Assembly (NCBI GenBank): GCA_949825045.1
Contig: OX463808.1
Location: forward strand, 25,915,674 to 25,979,673
Direction of reading: 5' to 3'
Source: Argyresthia goedartella
Lineage: Eukaryota; Arthropoda; Insecta; Lepidoptera; Argyresthiidae
DNA: 64,000 nucleotides
Made by a program: the position numbers and the translations under genes. The notes beneath the pieces were generated by a model. It saw nothing but the letters and a program-made list of their open reading frames with translations, ran no database searches and was not told the origin of the DNA. Shown in pieces: positions 1 through 11,900 of this stretch (position 1 is its first letter; each line of letters begins with the position of its first letter).

Positions 1-1
1 G

Positions 2-493
2 TTGTGCATGAACCGGTCCGGCCAACAGCCACCACGGGGCCGTACCCAGGGTGACACGGCAAGGGGCCCTGAGAATTCGTTTGCGACTCGAAGCGCAACT
101 CAGGGGCCAACGTCCCCACGTGCACAGGGCAGTACTAGGGTGCAGGGCCGCACTCAGGGTCATTACATGGGGGGCCCTGAGTTTTCGGTTGCGACTCAGC
201 ATCCGACTCAGCGGGACATTGGGTGTGTTGAGCAGGCCGTAACGGGCGGGTGGCATGGGACACCTTCGCGCTATGCGGGTGCGGTTCGGACGCCGCCTCA
301 GTTGTCGCCCCGCTCGTCGCCTCGTCCTCGTCGGTCACATGTGATGTCCCCCCCGCTCATGGAGCTGCCACAGTTGAATTCACGCCCACCCCCCTTTACG
401 GCGCGTGGGCCATTTGTACAATGGGACCCTCTGGCGTATAGCTGCATACCTGATCGGTTACAGGCAGATTGGGGCCCCGGGGGCCCTCGCTAG
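2..493 (+). pseudogene. possible gag-pol linker of the BEL/Pao element
   Basis: An open frame of 163 codons immediately upstream of the protease frame. It is rich in Gly, Arg, Pro and Gln with repeated RGxTQG-like units, and I see no zinc knuckle or capsid motif. Its position fits the low-complexity linker between gag and protease of Pao elements, but the protein itself is not recognisable and may be chance reading of GC-rich sequence. Confidence 0.3.
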
Positions 494-535
494 GAATTTG
501 CGGCCCAACAATTTGTTGCCCCCCAACCGGAGACG

Positions 536-1297
536 GTGGTGTTACCGATCGCCTCTGAGCTTGTTTGGGATTTGACGGGCAACCCAACATACGTTCGCGC
601 CCTATTGGATTCTGGAGCTCAGGGCTGCATTGTATCGAATGATTTAGCAAAATGGTTGGGCCTCAAGGTAAATAGGTATAATAAATCAATACGGGGCGTG
701 GGGAATGTTACGGTTACGAATGTAGTTGGTCAATCGGTGATCACATTCTCTCCACGTTATGACATTTTGACAAAAACATCCGTGCAAGCTTTAGTAATGA
801 CGCATGTCATGGGCAGACACCCCTTGGTGAAGTTGAATCCGGCCGTTCGATTCCTGACATCAGGACTCAAGTTGGCGGATCCCGATTTTGACACTCCAGC
901 CCCGGTCGACCTGCTACTGGGAGCAGACGTTCTGGGTAGGTTTCTGTTGTCGGATCGGCGAGTTCTTCAGCCGGACGGGTTGATTGCTGTGGATACTAAG
1001 TTTGGTCACGTGATCATGGGTCCGGCATTGCCAATGGTTAGGCCTGCCGAGTCAGATGGCATACTTATTGGCTCAGCGTTGTCAGACGCTATCCAACGTT
1101 TCTGGGAGATAGAGGAACCTCCCACCGTTCGTCGAGTCGACGCAGACGAAGAAGAGTGCGAGTCGTTTTACCAGAATAGTACTGGTCGCCTTCGTTCTGG
1201 TCGTTTTGTAACTCGACTGCCTTTCAGGGCCGATCGACCGCCACTAGGAGAATCTAGGAAGATGGCTGAGACGAGATTGATGTCGATGGATATTTAA
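536..1297 (+). pseudogene. BEL/Pao aspartic protease and start of RT region
   Basis: 253 codons. The retroviral-type protease active site is ALLDSGAQ (Asp at about residue 25), followed by a second motif, LLLGADVLGRF. The C-terminal part (LPFRADRPPLGESRKM) is the conserved start of the Pao RT region. The frame ends at TAA 1295-1297 where intact elements continue; the next frame (1317 on) picks up shortly after, so a small deletion with frameshift separates them. Non-functional as read. Confidence 0.85.
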
Positions 1298-1316
1298 ACA
1301 AAAATACGTCGATTTC

Positions 1317-2942
1317 ATGAGGGAGTATGAGTCGTTAGGACACATGTCGGTATCGGGTGTGGACTGGAGATCTGAGGATCATTGTTTCCTTCCACACCAT
1401 GCCGTCCTGCGAACCCCTACCGGCAAGATTCGAGTTGTTTTTGATGGGTCAGCACCTACCTCGAACGGGATGTCCCTGAATCAGTGTCTACATTCGGGAC
1501 CCAAGTTGAGTCGTGATATTTCGGATATTCTCACGAGCTTTCGGAGACACCAGATTGTATTTGTCGCAGACATTCGGATGATGTTTAGGCAAACGGTAAT
1601 TCATCCGGCTGACAGAAGGTATCAGTTGATACTTTGGCGTGAGACCACGGCCGAGCCAGTCAAGGTCTATGAGTTAAACACGAACACGTATGGGTTACGG
1701 TCTAGCCCGTATTTGGCGATGCGTACCCTGCGGGAGTTGGCGTCGCGTGACCGTGTGAGCTATCCTGTAGCCGCCGCTATCCTGGAGCAAGATTTGTACG
1801 TCGATGACGTCTGCACAGGGGCAGCCAGTGTAGAGGAAGCTCTGGACCGACGTGACGAGCTCATTCAATTGCTGGAACGAGGCGGCTATGAACTACGCAA
1901 GTGGATGTCCAACTCCCCTGAGTTGATGGCTGGTCTCCCAGATGAGTTTCAACAAGACCCGCACGTTTTTGAGAATCCTGACAACCCTAACATGTTGTCA
2001 GTGCTTGGAATTCAGTACCGGCCCGTCCATGATGAGTTTACCTATCGGGTGGTTTTAGAAACACCGAAGGCCTGGACGAAGAGGTCAGTACTGTCAACGA
2101 TTGCGAGAACGTTCGACCCGAATGGATGGATTTCTCCAGTCACCTTTGCTCTCAAATGTTTTATGCAAAGGCTATGGGCGGCTCAGTTGACCTGGGACAC
2201 CCAACTCTCAGGTGATTTGTTGACTGATTGGACGCGAATGTTCACCTCGCTATCGGACATAAATAATGCATCGCTGCCGAGGAAATTGGTCCCTGCTGGG
2301 GATTACAGGGCAACCCTTCACGGGTTTTGTGATGCCTCTGAACGAGGGTTTGCGGCAGCGGTTTATTTGCGAACCGTCACCTCCACCGGGGAGGTCGACG
2401 TGCGTTTGGTTTTGGCAAAAAGCAAGGTAGCGCCTATTCGGACAAGGATGACGATTCAAAAACTGGAACTGTCCGGGGCTGCTCTTTTGACCAAACTTTT
2501 GAATCACACTCTAACAGTGTTGCGTGGGTCAGTGGTTTTGGAGGATACGGTGTACGCTTGGACGGACAGCCAGATTGTTTTGTGCTGGCTGAAGGCTTCG
2601 GTCCATAACTTAGAGGTTTTTGTTGCGAACCGTGTCTCCCAGATTGTGTCGTCTGAGGTCCCACTGACCTGGAGACATGTACCAGGAGAATTGAACCCGT
2701 CTGATTGTGCATCCAGGGGATGTCAGGCTCCTGAACTCGTTAGACACCATTTGTGGTGGGGACCACCCTGGCTTGCCAAGAGAGAATCGGACTGGCCCCA
2801 CAGCCATGTAGTAGTATCTTCGGATCATGGCCCCAGAGCGGCCGTGCATGTTACCCAGAAGGCTGAGGACCCTGACGCCGGGTTTCTGCTGGACCGGTAT
2901 AGCTCACTTGACAAGTTGATAAACGTGTCCACTTTGGATTAG
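1317..2942 (+). pseudogene. BEL/Pao reverse transcriptase and RNase H
   Basis: 541 codons starting inside the RT domain (FMREYESLGHMS). RT motifs include VVFDGSAP near the start and the catalytic box YVDDVCTG with its two Asp at residues about 163-164; that form is typical of Pao rather than the gypsy YIDD. RNase H follows with GFCDASERGFAAAVYL (about 336-352), KLELSGAAL and AWTDSQIVLCWL, so the D-E-D residues are present. The C-terminal HVPGELNPSDCASRG is also conserved. The stop at 2940-2942 and a frame change separate it from integrase. Confidence 0.92.
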
Positions 2943-2985
2943 GAGATTCGCTCGAAATTGTCGTACTCCTCGCGATCAGCGAACG

Positions 2986-4360
2986 TTGAACCCTATTCTG
3001 ACTCCGGCAGAGCGAAACGAGTCGCTGTTGAATTTGGTCCGGTTGGTACAGTCCTCGAAGTTTGGGGCAGAATTGGAGATTATACGAAGTGGACGTTCGA
3101 AATTGAAGGGAGCCGTCGCGCGTCTCAACCCCTTTGTTGATTCGACCGGGTTACTTCGGGTAGGAGGAAGATTGCGCAATGCGAATCTGTCGTATTCGGC
3201 TCGTCACCCACTTCTGCTCCCCAAGGGGGGACAGTTAGTTGAATTGCTGGTGACTGATCGTCATATTAAAAACGCGCATGCCGGCTGTAACGCGTTGTTG
3301 GCCACGCTCCAGCGGGAGTTTTGGATCTTATCTGCCCGCCGTGCCATACGGAACATCGTGTTTCGGTGCATGCCTTGTCATCGACTTAAGGCTGCCACGA
3401 TGCAACCTCTCATGGGGGACTTGCCCCCTGATCGTGTGAATGAGGTCAGACCGTTTTCAGGTGTTGGTATGGATTTTGCAGGACCGTTTATGGTGAAGAG
3501 TTCACGATTGCGTACCGCTAAGCAATACAAGGCGTACCTATGTGTGTTTGTTTGTTTATCCACCAAGGCGGTACATCTCGAGCTCGTTGCTGATCTCTCG
3601 ACAGAGGTTTTCATTGCTTGTTTGGATAGGTTTGTTTCTCGAAGGGGACTTCCAACTTTGATCCGCTCTGATAACGGCACTAACTACATAGGTGCGAAAC
3701 GATACTTACGAGAGATAGTCAACTTTTTGAATGTAAATAAAGTGGATATTGGAACGGCCCTCTCCCGTCGGGGTATACAGTGGACCTTCAGCCCACCGAT
3801 TTGCCCCCACTGGGGTGGGATTTTTGAGGCCGTAGTTAAGTCAGCTAAGACGCACTTAGGGCGTATAGTAGGTCAGACCGCGCTGACTTTTGAGGAGCTC
3901 GCGACATTGTTTTGTAAGATCGAGGCCGTTCTAAATTCGCGACCGTTGTGTCCGCTCAGCTCGGATCCAAATGACCTGGAGGCTCTGACCCCAGGCCATT
4001 TCTTGATAGGACAGCCACTTAACGCGTTGCCCGAGCACCCCTTCGAGGGAGTGAAATTGTATCGGTTGTCAAGGTATCAGATGTTGCAGCAGTTTACTCA
4101 GAATTTCTGGAAGCGTTGGTCGCTCGAGTATCTGCATATCTTACAACAGCGCCTTAAGTGGACTGACAAAACTAGCCCCTAGTGTTGGTGACCTCGTTCT
4201 GGTTAAAGGTGCTAACCTACCGCCACTACGTTGGCGCAGGGGGCGCATTGTTAACTTGTTCCCTGGCAAGGACGGGACCCCCCGGTCTGCAGAGGTTCTA
4301 GTAGGAGGCTCGGTTCTAAAACGAGTGGTAGCAACGTTGTCTCGGCTGCCCGTAGATTAG
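2986..4360 (+). pseudogene. BEL/Pao integrase, frameshifted near its C-terminus
   Basis: The frame from 2986 to 4182 carries an HHCC zinc-binding region (HIKNAHAGCNALLATLQR; CMPCHRL), the DDE core (GMDFAGPF; IRSDNGTNYIGA; FEAVVKSAKTHL) and the usual NSRPL and TPGHFLIG motifs. The frame then stops at 4180-4182, but a second frame continues from about 4165 (VGDLVLVKGANLPPLRWRRG) to TAG 4358-4360, giving the conserved C-terminal integrase tail. One indel near 4165 therefore inactivates it. The first ATG is arbitrary because the domain was part of a polyprotein. Confidence 0.9.
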
Positions 4361-4979
4361 GGGACAGGTGGGTGCCTGTCCGGGCGGGTGATTGTTCGAT
4401 TCCAAATCGATATTCGATCGATGGTTTCTGAACGGTAATTTTTAATTTGACGTTAGCTGTCAATCTGGCAGTTTTGACAACTGACGGACGAAAGCCCTCG
4501 CAATGTAAACGCGTTTTGATTAGGGTGTTGAAATTAAATCGCAGGGCATCTGGAATGTATTCGGGATTCCCTCAGGATTGTTACTATAGCTGAGTGTGCC
4601 GTTGTGTCTCGAATTGTTAACTTGTTCCCTGGCAAGGACGGGACCCCCCGGTCTGCAGAGGTTCTAGTAGGAGGCTCGGTTCTAAAACGAGCGGTAGCAA
4701 CGTTGTCTCGGCTGCCCGTAGATTAGGGGACAGGTGGGTGCCTGTCCGGGCGGGTGATTGTTCGATTCCAAATCGATATTCGATCGATGGTTTCTGAACG
4801 GTAATTTTTAATTTGACGTTAGCTGTCAATCTGACAGTTTTGACAACTGACGGACGAAAGCCCTCGCAATGTAAACGCGTTTTGATTAGGATGTTGAAAT
4901 TAAATCGCAGGGCATCTGGAATGTATTCGGGATTCCCTCAGGATTGTTACTATAGCTGAGTGTGCCGTTGTCTCTCGAA
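4247..4979 (+). repeat. 366-bp tandem duplication across integrase end and LTR start
   Basis: Copy 1 is 4247-4612 and copy 2 is 4613-about 4979, with very few differences by eye (for example GTGGTAG against GCGGTAG, TCTGGCAG against TCTGACAG). Each copy contains the integrase C-terminal codons, a purine-rich stretch (GGGCGGGTGA) and a TGTTCGATTCC sequence that may start the LTR (4393 and 4759). The duplication therefore repeats the protein end and the LTR start together. Confidence 0.9.
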
Positions 4980-5495
4980 CCAGATAAAGTTCGGATTTTC
5001 GTGCCCGATTTGTATTTACCAGTAGAAACATAACCTGTGTTGGAGACTGTGCTCACCACGCTGGCCCGCCAGTCATACCTGGTTGGCTGAAGAACCTGTC
5101 TACCAAGAAGAGCCTAGGGTGCGCCCGGGCCTTGCAGAGAGACAGGAGGTTGACGGGACCGAAGCACAGACCAGGTTAGATCTACCCCACATAACTTCAG
5201 CTCGGTGAATCGCCGACGTTCATCACTTCTTGGCACCTGATCGTCACGCTACCTCGTAGCTCATGGGCCCCTACGAGGTCATTAGGTGCTGAGAAGCCTG
5301 AACACCTTCTATTACTTTACGAACCTCGCTGCTATCCACGCCTTCGTCTCGTGCCGTAAACTTCTCTGTTCGTGAATATAAGCCTTTGCAAACTAGTACG
5401 AAATGTACTATAACCCTTTACAGGTTTTGAATTTTAGTACCATGGTTCAAAATCGCGGAGCCTCGCGCGTGAGCGCGGTAATGGACCGGTTAACA
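4759..5495 (+). repeat. putative 3' LTR of the BEL/Pao element
   Basis: The stretch follows the second purine tract, starts TGTT and could end at TAACA near 5495. The 5' LTR is outside the window, so neither boundary can be confirmed. No ORF is recognisable inside it. Confidence 0.35.
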
Positions 5496-5772
5496 TTAAT
5501 CAATATTACTTAAGTCACTACTTTACTAATGTTGATACATATTTATTGGTGTTCATTCTATTTTATGTAGGTATATTGAAAAAACACGAATAGTTCCTAC
5601 CTACCTACAGTTTTATACCGCGTATAATGTCTAGAAAAAAATAACAAAACATCATAATTTCTTACCATCAGTACTTTTGCGCATTCTAGCTATACATATA
5701 GGTAGATAAACAGACCGGAGAAGTATGAACTGGGGATGAGTATTGAATGAATGAGATGAATATTGAACTGAC

Positions 5773-5986
5773 CACGTCAGGATCCAGGTCGTCCGGCTTG
5801 CTCGCAGCCAGCAGGTACCTGGCCACGGGCACCGACTCGTCGATCTGTCTCTCCGCTAGCATGGCGCGCAGGCCCCACGCGGCGGTGACGGCCTCCGCGC
5901 TGTTGCCACGCAGCCACGGGTTGCGGTGCTCCGAGCCCGACAGCTTGCGGCCCCACCATTGAGTCGTTTCTGTTGTTAACGAGATT
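5773..5986 (-). CDS. TEP exon 19: end of thioester domain, last exon in window
   Basis: Encodes residues about 1117-1188: TTETTQWWGRKLSGS, then NSAEAVTAAWGLRAMLAE and PVARYLLAASKPDDLDPDV, the usual TEP order (QWW, helix, then the segment before the substrate-strand repeats). The acceptor CACAG precedes 5986 and the phase-2 join restores a Gly codon. I place the donor at GTCAGT (5772-5767), leaving phase 0; GTGGTC three bases earlier is a weaker alternative. Further exons must lie left of base 1, so the BEL/Pao element is probably intronic. A decayed second copy of the 5' part of this exon is at 8001-8105. Confidence 0.85.
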
Positions 5987-8900
5987 CTGTGTATAGTGTC
6001 TGTAGTACGCGAATGGCATCGCGCAAAAAGCAAAATATATTTTACAATTAAAATAATGTCGTGAAATAAAATTATAAAACAAATTACACTGACGAGCAAT
6101 GAAAAAGTTCCACCCAAAAAATGCCGACAAACACCTTAATATCTCCTAAGACATAGAACCTAGCTTCATAAATTAAAAAGTATAATGAAAATTTTATTAT
6201 GCAAACTTAAACTTTTTTAAATTGTGGTATTTTTGAAGCCGTGGATAAAAAAAGTACAAAAACTAAATTTTGGGGTTTGAAAATTTCGGATTACATTTGT
6301 TTCGTTTTTTGTTTTGCTTTTGATTTCGCCGTTGTGAAAGGATTCTTAAATTGTAAAGTCTTATGGCTCTCGTACCCATAAATCATGCCTCTATCACCCG
6401 AGGAGAATCATCACTATGGTGGACTTGGGGACCAGCCAAAGAAATACGGCCAGAATAATGGGCGTGACACATACTACTGTCCGACGAGTGATCCAAAGGT
6501 TAAGGGAGATTGGATTAAACCTGAGAAGACCAGGTACTGGCAAGCCAAGGTGCACAACAGTCCGAGAAGATCGATTATTTGCGGCAGCCATGTTAAGAAA
6601 TCGACACCAGACGGGAGTTGCGGTCCAACAACAACATCTGCAAGTTTGATGGGATCCAATAAGCGAGTGGACAGTCAGGAGACGTCTTGCCGAAAGAGGA
6701 TTGAAGCCTTACAGGCCAGCAAATGGCCCAAAACTGGAACAGCATCATAAAGTTGCCCGATTGCGATACGCCCGCGAGCATACACAATGGGGTGAAGACG
6801 AATGGTGCAGAGTGATGTTCTCTGATGAATAAAGATTTATGATGTACCATCATGATGGGAGTAAAAGAGTATACCGACGACCAGGAGAAAGTTTTGCACA
6901 AGCAAGTTTTGAAGAAAAAGTGTCCCACGGCGGAGGTACCGTTCACGTGTGGGCTGATATCTCTGCAGAGGGTCGAACAGCGTTAGTTCCAATCGAGAAC
7001 GGGAACCTAAATGCTGTGAGATTCATCAATGAGATTCTCAATGAACATGCTGGTACGTTTTTGGCCAATATGGGCGACAATGCAGTGTTCATGCACGATA
7101 TTGTACGGGCCCACACTGCTCAAGTTGTAAATGAGTATCTTCAGGACGTAGGAATCCACAAAATGGAGTGGCCAGCAAGGAGCCCCGATTTGAATCCTGT
7201 TGAGCATGCTTGGGACGAGATTGACAGACGTGTGAGAAACCGAGTTCCACCTCCAATTCCACCTCCATTCCACCTCCAATTACTCTTCGTTACTTGAAGT
7301 CCGCGCTCATCGAAGAATGGGAGAACATTCCTCAGCATATGCCGAGGAATCTGGTATTCAGCATGCCCGATCGCTTAGAAGCTGTATTGATAGCACATGG
7401 AGGAAACACCAAGTACTGAGTTATCAAAACCTACGTTTACACCTAATAAAACCCCTACTTAAAGATTTGGTTTTATTTGCCAAATGGCCCCAATTTTTTA
7501 AAACATTTAATTTAAAATTTGAACACGTTATTTACGTTTTTATTGGTAATATTCTGATGCGCTGATAAGTGTACTTCAATATTGCAGAAGGCGTCATCAA
7601 GCTAGCCTTTCCCGTTTAGGAGTAATTTGGTGCTAGGTCACTGGAACTTTTTCATTGCTCGTCAGTGTAAAAGTTCAAAAGCAGTATTGCGCTTAGAGAA
7701 TTGAACCCCGATACCTTTAGTGATCTAGTCAAGAGTCAAGACGCTTACGCACAAACCCAAATGGCGTCTTTAAATATGTGCCGAAATTTACTAACGCTTC
7801 CAATTACTACAAAATCTATATATGTGTGTGTGAGTCCTTTGCGCGCCACTTCGCCGATATTAGATGCACAAATGGAGTGATTTGAACACTTAAAATACCA
7901 TCTAAGTATTGTTAGTTGCATTAAAAATATTACGCTATTACCGGTAAATACTTCCTAAATCTTCCTTAAAATAGTACTATTAGCGGAATTTTCGATCGGA
8001 GCTGTTGGCACGCAGCCATGGGTTGCAGTGCTCCTAGCCGAAAAGCTTGCGGCCCCAGTTGTCTGAAGTACACAAATGGCATCGAAGATAGCGCAAAACA
8101 GAAAACGCAGAATACGTCAGAATTTATGAAAGTTATTGGAAAATTTCCGACATTTCGGATAAATATCTCCGATAATCTTCCGTCACTCGCTTGGTCCAAA
8201 TCGTGCATTTATCGCGCTGCAGCCTTCCAGGCAGGTCAATTTTCGCAGGATCCTTATTAACCTCTCCGACCTCCGGGCTGGCGGCCCAAAGCCCACGCCA
8301 TTTTGGCGCCCGCCCGGCTTGCAGCGCTTGACTGCTTATCAAAGGATTCTGCTTAGTGATTCTGATTGGTAGCACTTAGAACTTACTCAAAACTATAAGA
8401 GTTATAATTCTGAGTAGCTGAAGAAACCCTCTCTTATTGTGTGTGAAAATCAAGGTAATTTCAATATTTTTCATACCGGCCTGAGAATCCAAGACTATTA
8501 AGAAAATGCTACCCCTCGACACAAATCGGCTATCATGAGAAAAATAACAACAACAAATATATGTTGTTTGATACATACATAGATAAGTCTCGCGGCGGGA
8601 GGCGGGAGTTTTAAAAAAGATAATTTTATTTAATATAATGTGACACAAGAGGGTTCGTCTAAGACTTAAACTAACTATTAGGTATTTCTTCACCCCGCAA
8701 CCCGCAACCCGCACAGTCGCCACCGGCACAGGACCCCATGTAGTTTCACAGAACCGAATTGTTTGGTAGGTATAGGTCACTTTCTATTTGAAAACTAAAG
8801 ATGGGTTTCTTCAACTCAGTTGTGCGCGCGGCGCTATGTGTGCGTGCGCTTGTAAATATACAGGTTTCATTTGTGTGACAGTGACGCGGCATTCGTCGTC

Positions 8901-11900
8901 CGATCAAGACGTGTTCTTATCGCTTTTTCTTATGGGTACAGTCGTTAACAAAAATGTCTAGTTCTTCGCGGAGAAAATGTTTAAGGAGTCAGGTAAATAT
9001 TTGTTAATTTTAAATTTAGATATAATTAATTTTTATTATGATTCTATTTCCTATAAAAATTAAATAATATTAAAATGAAATGAAATATTATATCCTTGTT
9101 GACGTTTATGTATTATTGTATCAGACTCGAGAAACCATTGCTAAGGTATACGAATTTCTGAAAAAAGATGCGAGAGATATATTGCAACTAGTAAGTGATC
9201 CAGTTTGCAGTGCAAGTCCAATTTTAATATCAAAATTAAGTGAACATTTAAACAGCGTACGGAAAAGAACAGCAATGGCAGTGGGGGTATCAGAGAGAAC
9301 AATAACTACTATATTGGCTGAAGGAAAAGAATCTGACTCTAAATTTAAATCTCGGCATAAAGACCGCAAAAAACGTTCAAAGAAGTTAGAATTAGATAAC
9401 TTTAACGTTGATGTTATACGTTCAACTATTCAAAATTACCATTTAGAACATCACGAGTTACCTACCTTGCTAAAGTTGAAAAGAATATTTCAAGAGAAAC
9501 TTAATTATGATGGAAGTATTTCGACTCTGCGCACAGCTTTGTTAAAGTTGGGATACAAATGGCGAAAAACTGTGGATAACAGACGTGTTATTATAGAGTG
9601 GCATGACATCCAAAAACTACGGTTTTCTTACCTGAAAAACTTACTCAGATAGCGTCAAGAAAATCGGTGTATAGTATATACAGATGAGAGCTATATCTTA
9701 ACTAGTCATGTGCAAAACAAAGGATGGGGTAATAAAGATGGACCACCTTTAAAGGAAAACATGTCTAAAGGACAAAGAATTATCATTGTGCATGCTGGTT
9801 CAGAACAAGGTTTCGTTCCTAACGCACTACTGACATTCAAAGCAAATAGTGTTTCCGATGATTATCACTCTAACATGAACGCAGAAAACTATGAAAAGTG
9901 GCTAAAAGAACGTCTTGTACCGAATCTGCCACCTAACTCTGTAATTGTAACTCATACCATAATGTTCAAAATGACAGAGCTCCAAATTCTAATTCCAAAA
10001 AAACAGATATGCAAAGATGGCTGACAGAAAAACATATAGTTTTTAATCTAGATATGAAAAAAAATTAACTGTATGATTTGATTAAAAAAAAACAAAGAAA
10101 ACCATATTTGTTATAAAATTGATGACATACTTCAGCCATATGGCATAAAAGTTCTTCGACTGCCACCATATCATCCTGATCTAAACCCCATAGAAAATGT
10201 GTGGGGAATTTAAAAAAATTATATTGCTTCGCATAATGTCGACCAAAATTTGACGAGAATAATGGAACTAATAAATGAACGTTTAAGTCAAATTGATGGA
10301 GAGATGTGGGTTAATACTTGTCGACATGTATAAAAGAAAGAAGAAGAATACTATCGACATTTTGACATGGAGTCAGAAATCGTAATCAACCTTGGTGAGA
10401 GCAGCGAATCCGACAATTCATCATTTGATTTTTTAAGTAGCGATTCAGAATAAGTAATATGTTCAATACATAAACATTAAATTACAGTGTGCCTATACCA
10501 AATTATTGTTTTTTTAAGAACCCGTATATTATCAAACACAACAAGTTAGCGCTCCTGCACACGATAACTGTATTTGTATTTGTACCCGACTGTACCTCTT
10601 GTCACGCATAAAGTCACTGTATATGCACAAGGTTTACCCACACATAGCGCCGCGCGCACAACTGAGTTGAAGTATCTATACTACAGTCGAACATTTGTTC
10701 GTTACCAACGTCCTGTGGGATACTAAGAATTAGAATAGAGCATTTATTGTATTGTTTGCTGAAAGAACAGGCTCTCTATTTTCGACTGACATAACTCCTC
10801 CCTCCTTAAGTTCGAAGTTCTCGTTTGAAGAAGGAGAAATTCGAGCTCTTATTCTTAATAGTCTATGCACATGCTTATCACTGAAATAATGACCTTTTCA
10901 CTTTCACTATTTTCACTTTTTTTCCAGGAGGTATGAAAGCAGCTTAATAAAGCGAGATCTACGTCTTCCAAATTAATAGGTTTCGACGACGTTTCCTTCA
11001 CTGGGATTTGTAGAGTAGGTAGATTTACAATGGGCAACTTTGGGTAAACGGTCCTTTCAATTCTTACTGTATGCATCTTCAGACTGATATTTACTTCCAA
11101 TTTACTTTCCAATTTTTACCTCACATGGATCATCAAATGTAAGTATATAGGTTCCATGTATGTTCTGCCGAAATATTACTTCGTTTGTGCATGTTCTAGA
11201 GAGTATATTTTTTTCTCTACTGTAAAGGATCCATCGGTTACTTTGTACGGGGACGCTCCAATAGAACTGGGCATCTGAGTATACGTCGACCCGAATGGCC
11301 GAGTCGGCAGTGACCCTGCTTAGGAAGCCAAGGGTCCCGGGTTCAAGTCCAGGTGGGGGCAAATATTTGCTGGATGAGAACGGATGTTTGTGCCCTAGTC
11401 ATGGTTGTTTATCTATCTAAGTATACTATTTATCTATATAAGTATGTGTATCGTTGTCTAGTGCCCAAGATACAGGGAATCCTAGTTTGGAGATCAATGT
11501 GCGTGTGGTCTGCGGAGTGTGTTCTCGCGCGGAGCGCGAGGACCACTACGGTTGCGGGGTCGAGGACTTATGGTTGCCTCATGCCCGCGGCGTCAACTCG
11601 GGGGGTAACGTCCCCCCCGGTCTTGGGTGGCCCCTACTTGTCAGGGGCCTCGCGTGGTCTTCGTTGCGCTGTGCTTTCGCCGTCTATTGGCATACACTGG
11701 CGACAACGGTGCGGGAGCTTCTTCTTCTCCACTGTGCCGTGCTTTCGCCCTCTTCTGCGGGCTTACACTGGCGACAGTGGGATGTGCAGCAACTCTCTTG
11801 GGAGTGGTCTGCCTTCAGGCGGACGTGCGTGGTGCGGAGCAATGTCGTGGAGATGTGCGTGGCGGCTGTTGTCGGCGCAGTCGTACATGCGCCGTGCCAG

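Larger units (their letters stand above)
1..5495 (+). mobile_element. BEL/Pao LTR retrotransposon, 5'-incomplete and decayed
   Basis: Protease, reverse transcriptase, RNase H and integrase occur in BEL/Pao order on the plus strand, opposite to the TEP gene. The 5' LTR and most of gag are outside the window. The polyprotein is broken near 1290 (frameshift or small loss), at 2942-2985 (stop and frame change) and near 4165 (frameshift). A 366-bp tandem duplication covers the integrase end and LTR start. The right boundary near 5495 (TAACA) is a guess from the usual LTR end; no target duplication can be checked. Confidence 0.85.
8584..10796 (-). repeat. 3' LTR of the errantivirus-like element, split by a DNA transposon
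   Basis: The two pieces 8584-8808 and 10673-10796 match the ends of the 5' LTR: 10740-10796 against 17930-17987 (GCTGAAA.AACAGGCTCTCTAT, TCGACTGACATAACT), and 8587-8680 against 17460-17570 (GGCGGGAGTTTTAAAAAA, AAGAGGGTTCGTCT). The middle parts of the two LTRs do not match well by eye. The outer edge near 8584 is approximate. Confidence 0.8.

Noticed and set aside
11285..11367. tRNA gene in the SINE head (and at 46140-46228)
   Set aside because: A- and B-box-like sequences are present but the cloverleaf is imperfect and the sequence continues into a repeat body with an ATT-rich tail, so it is a SINE.
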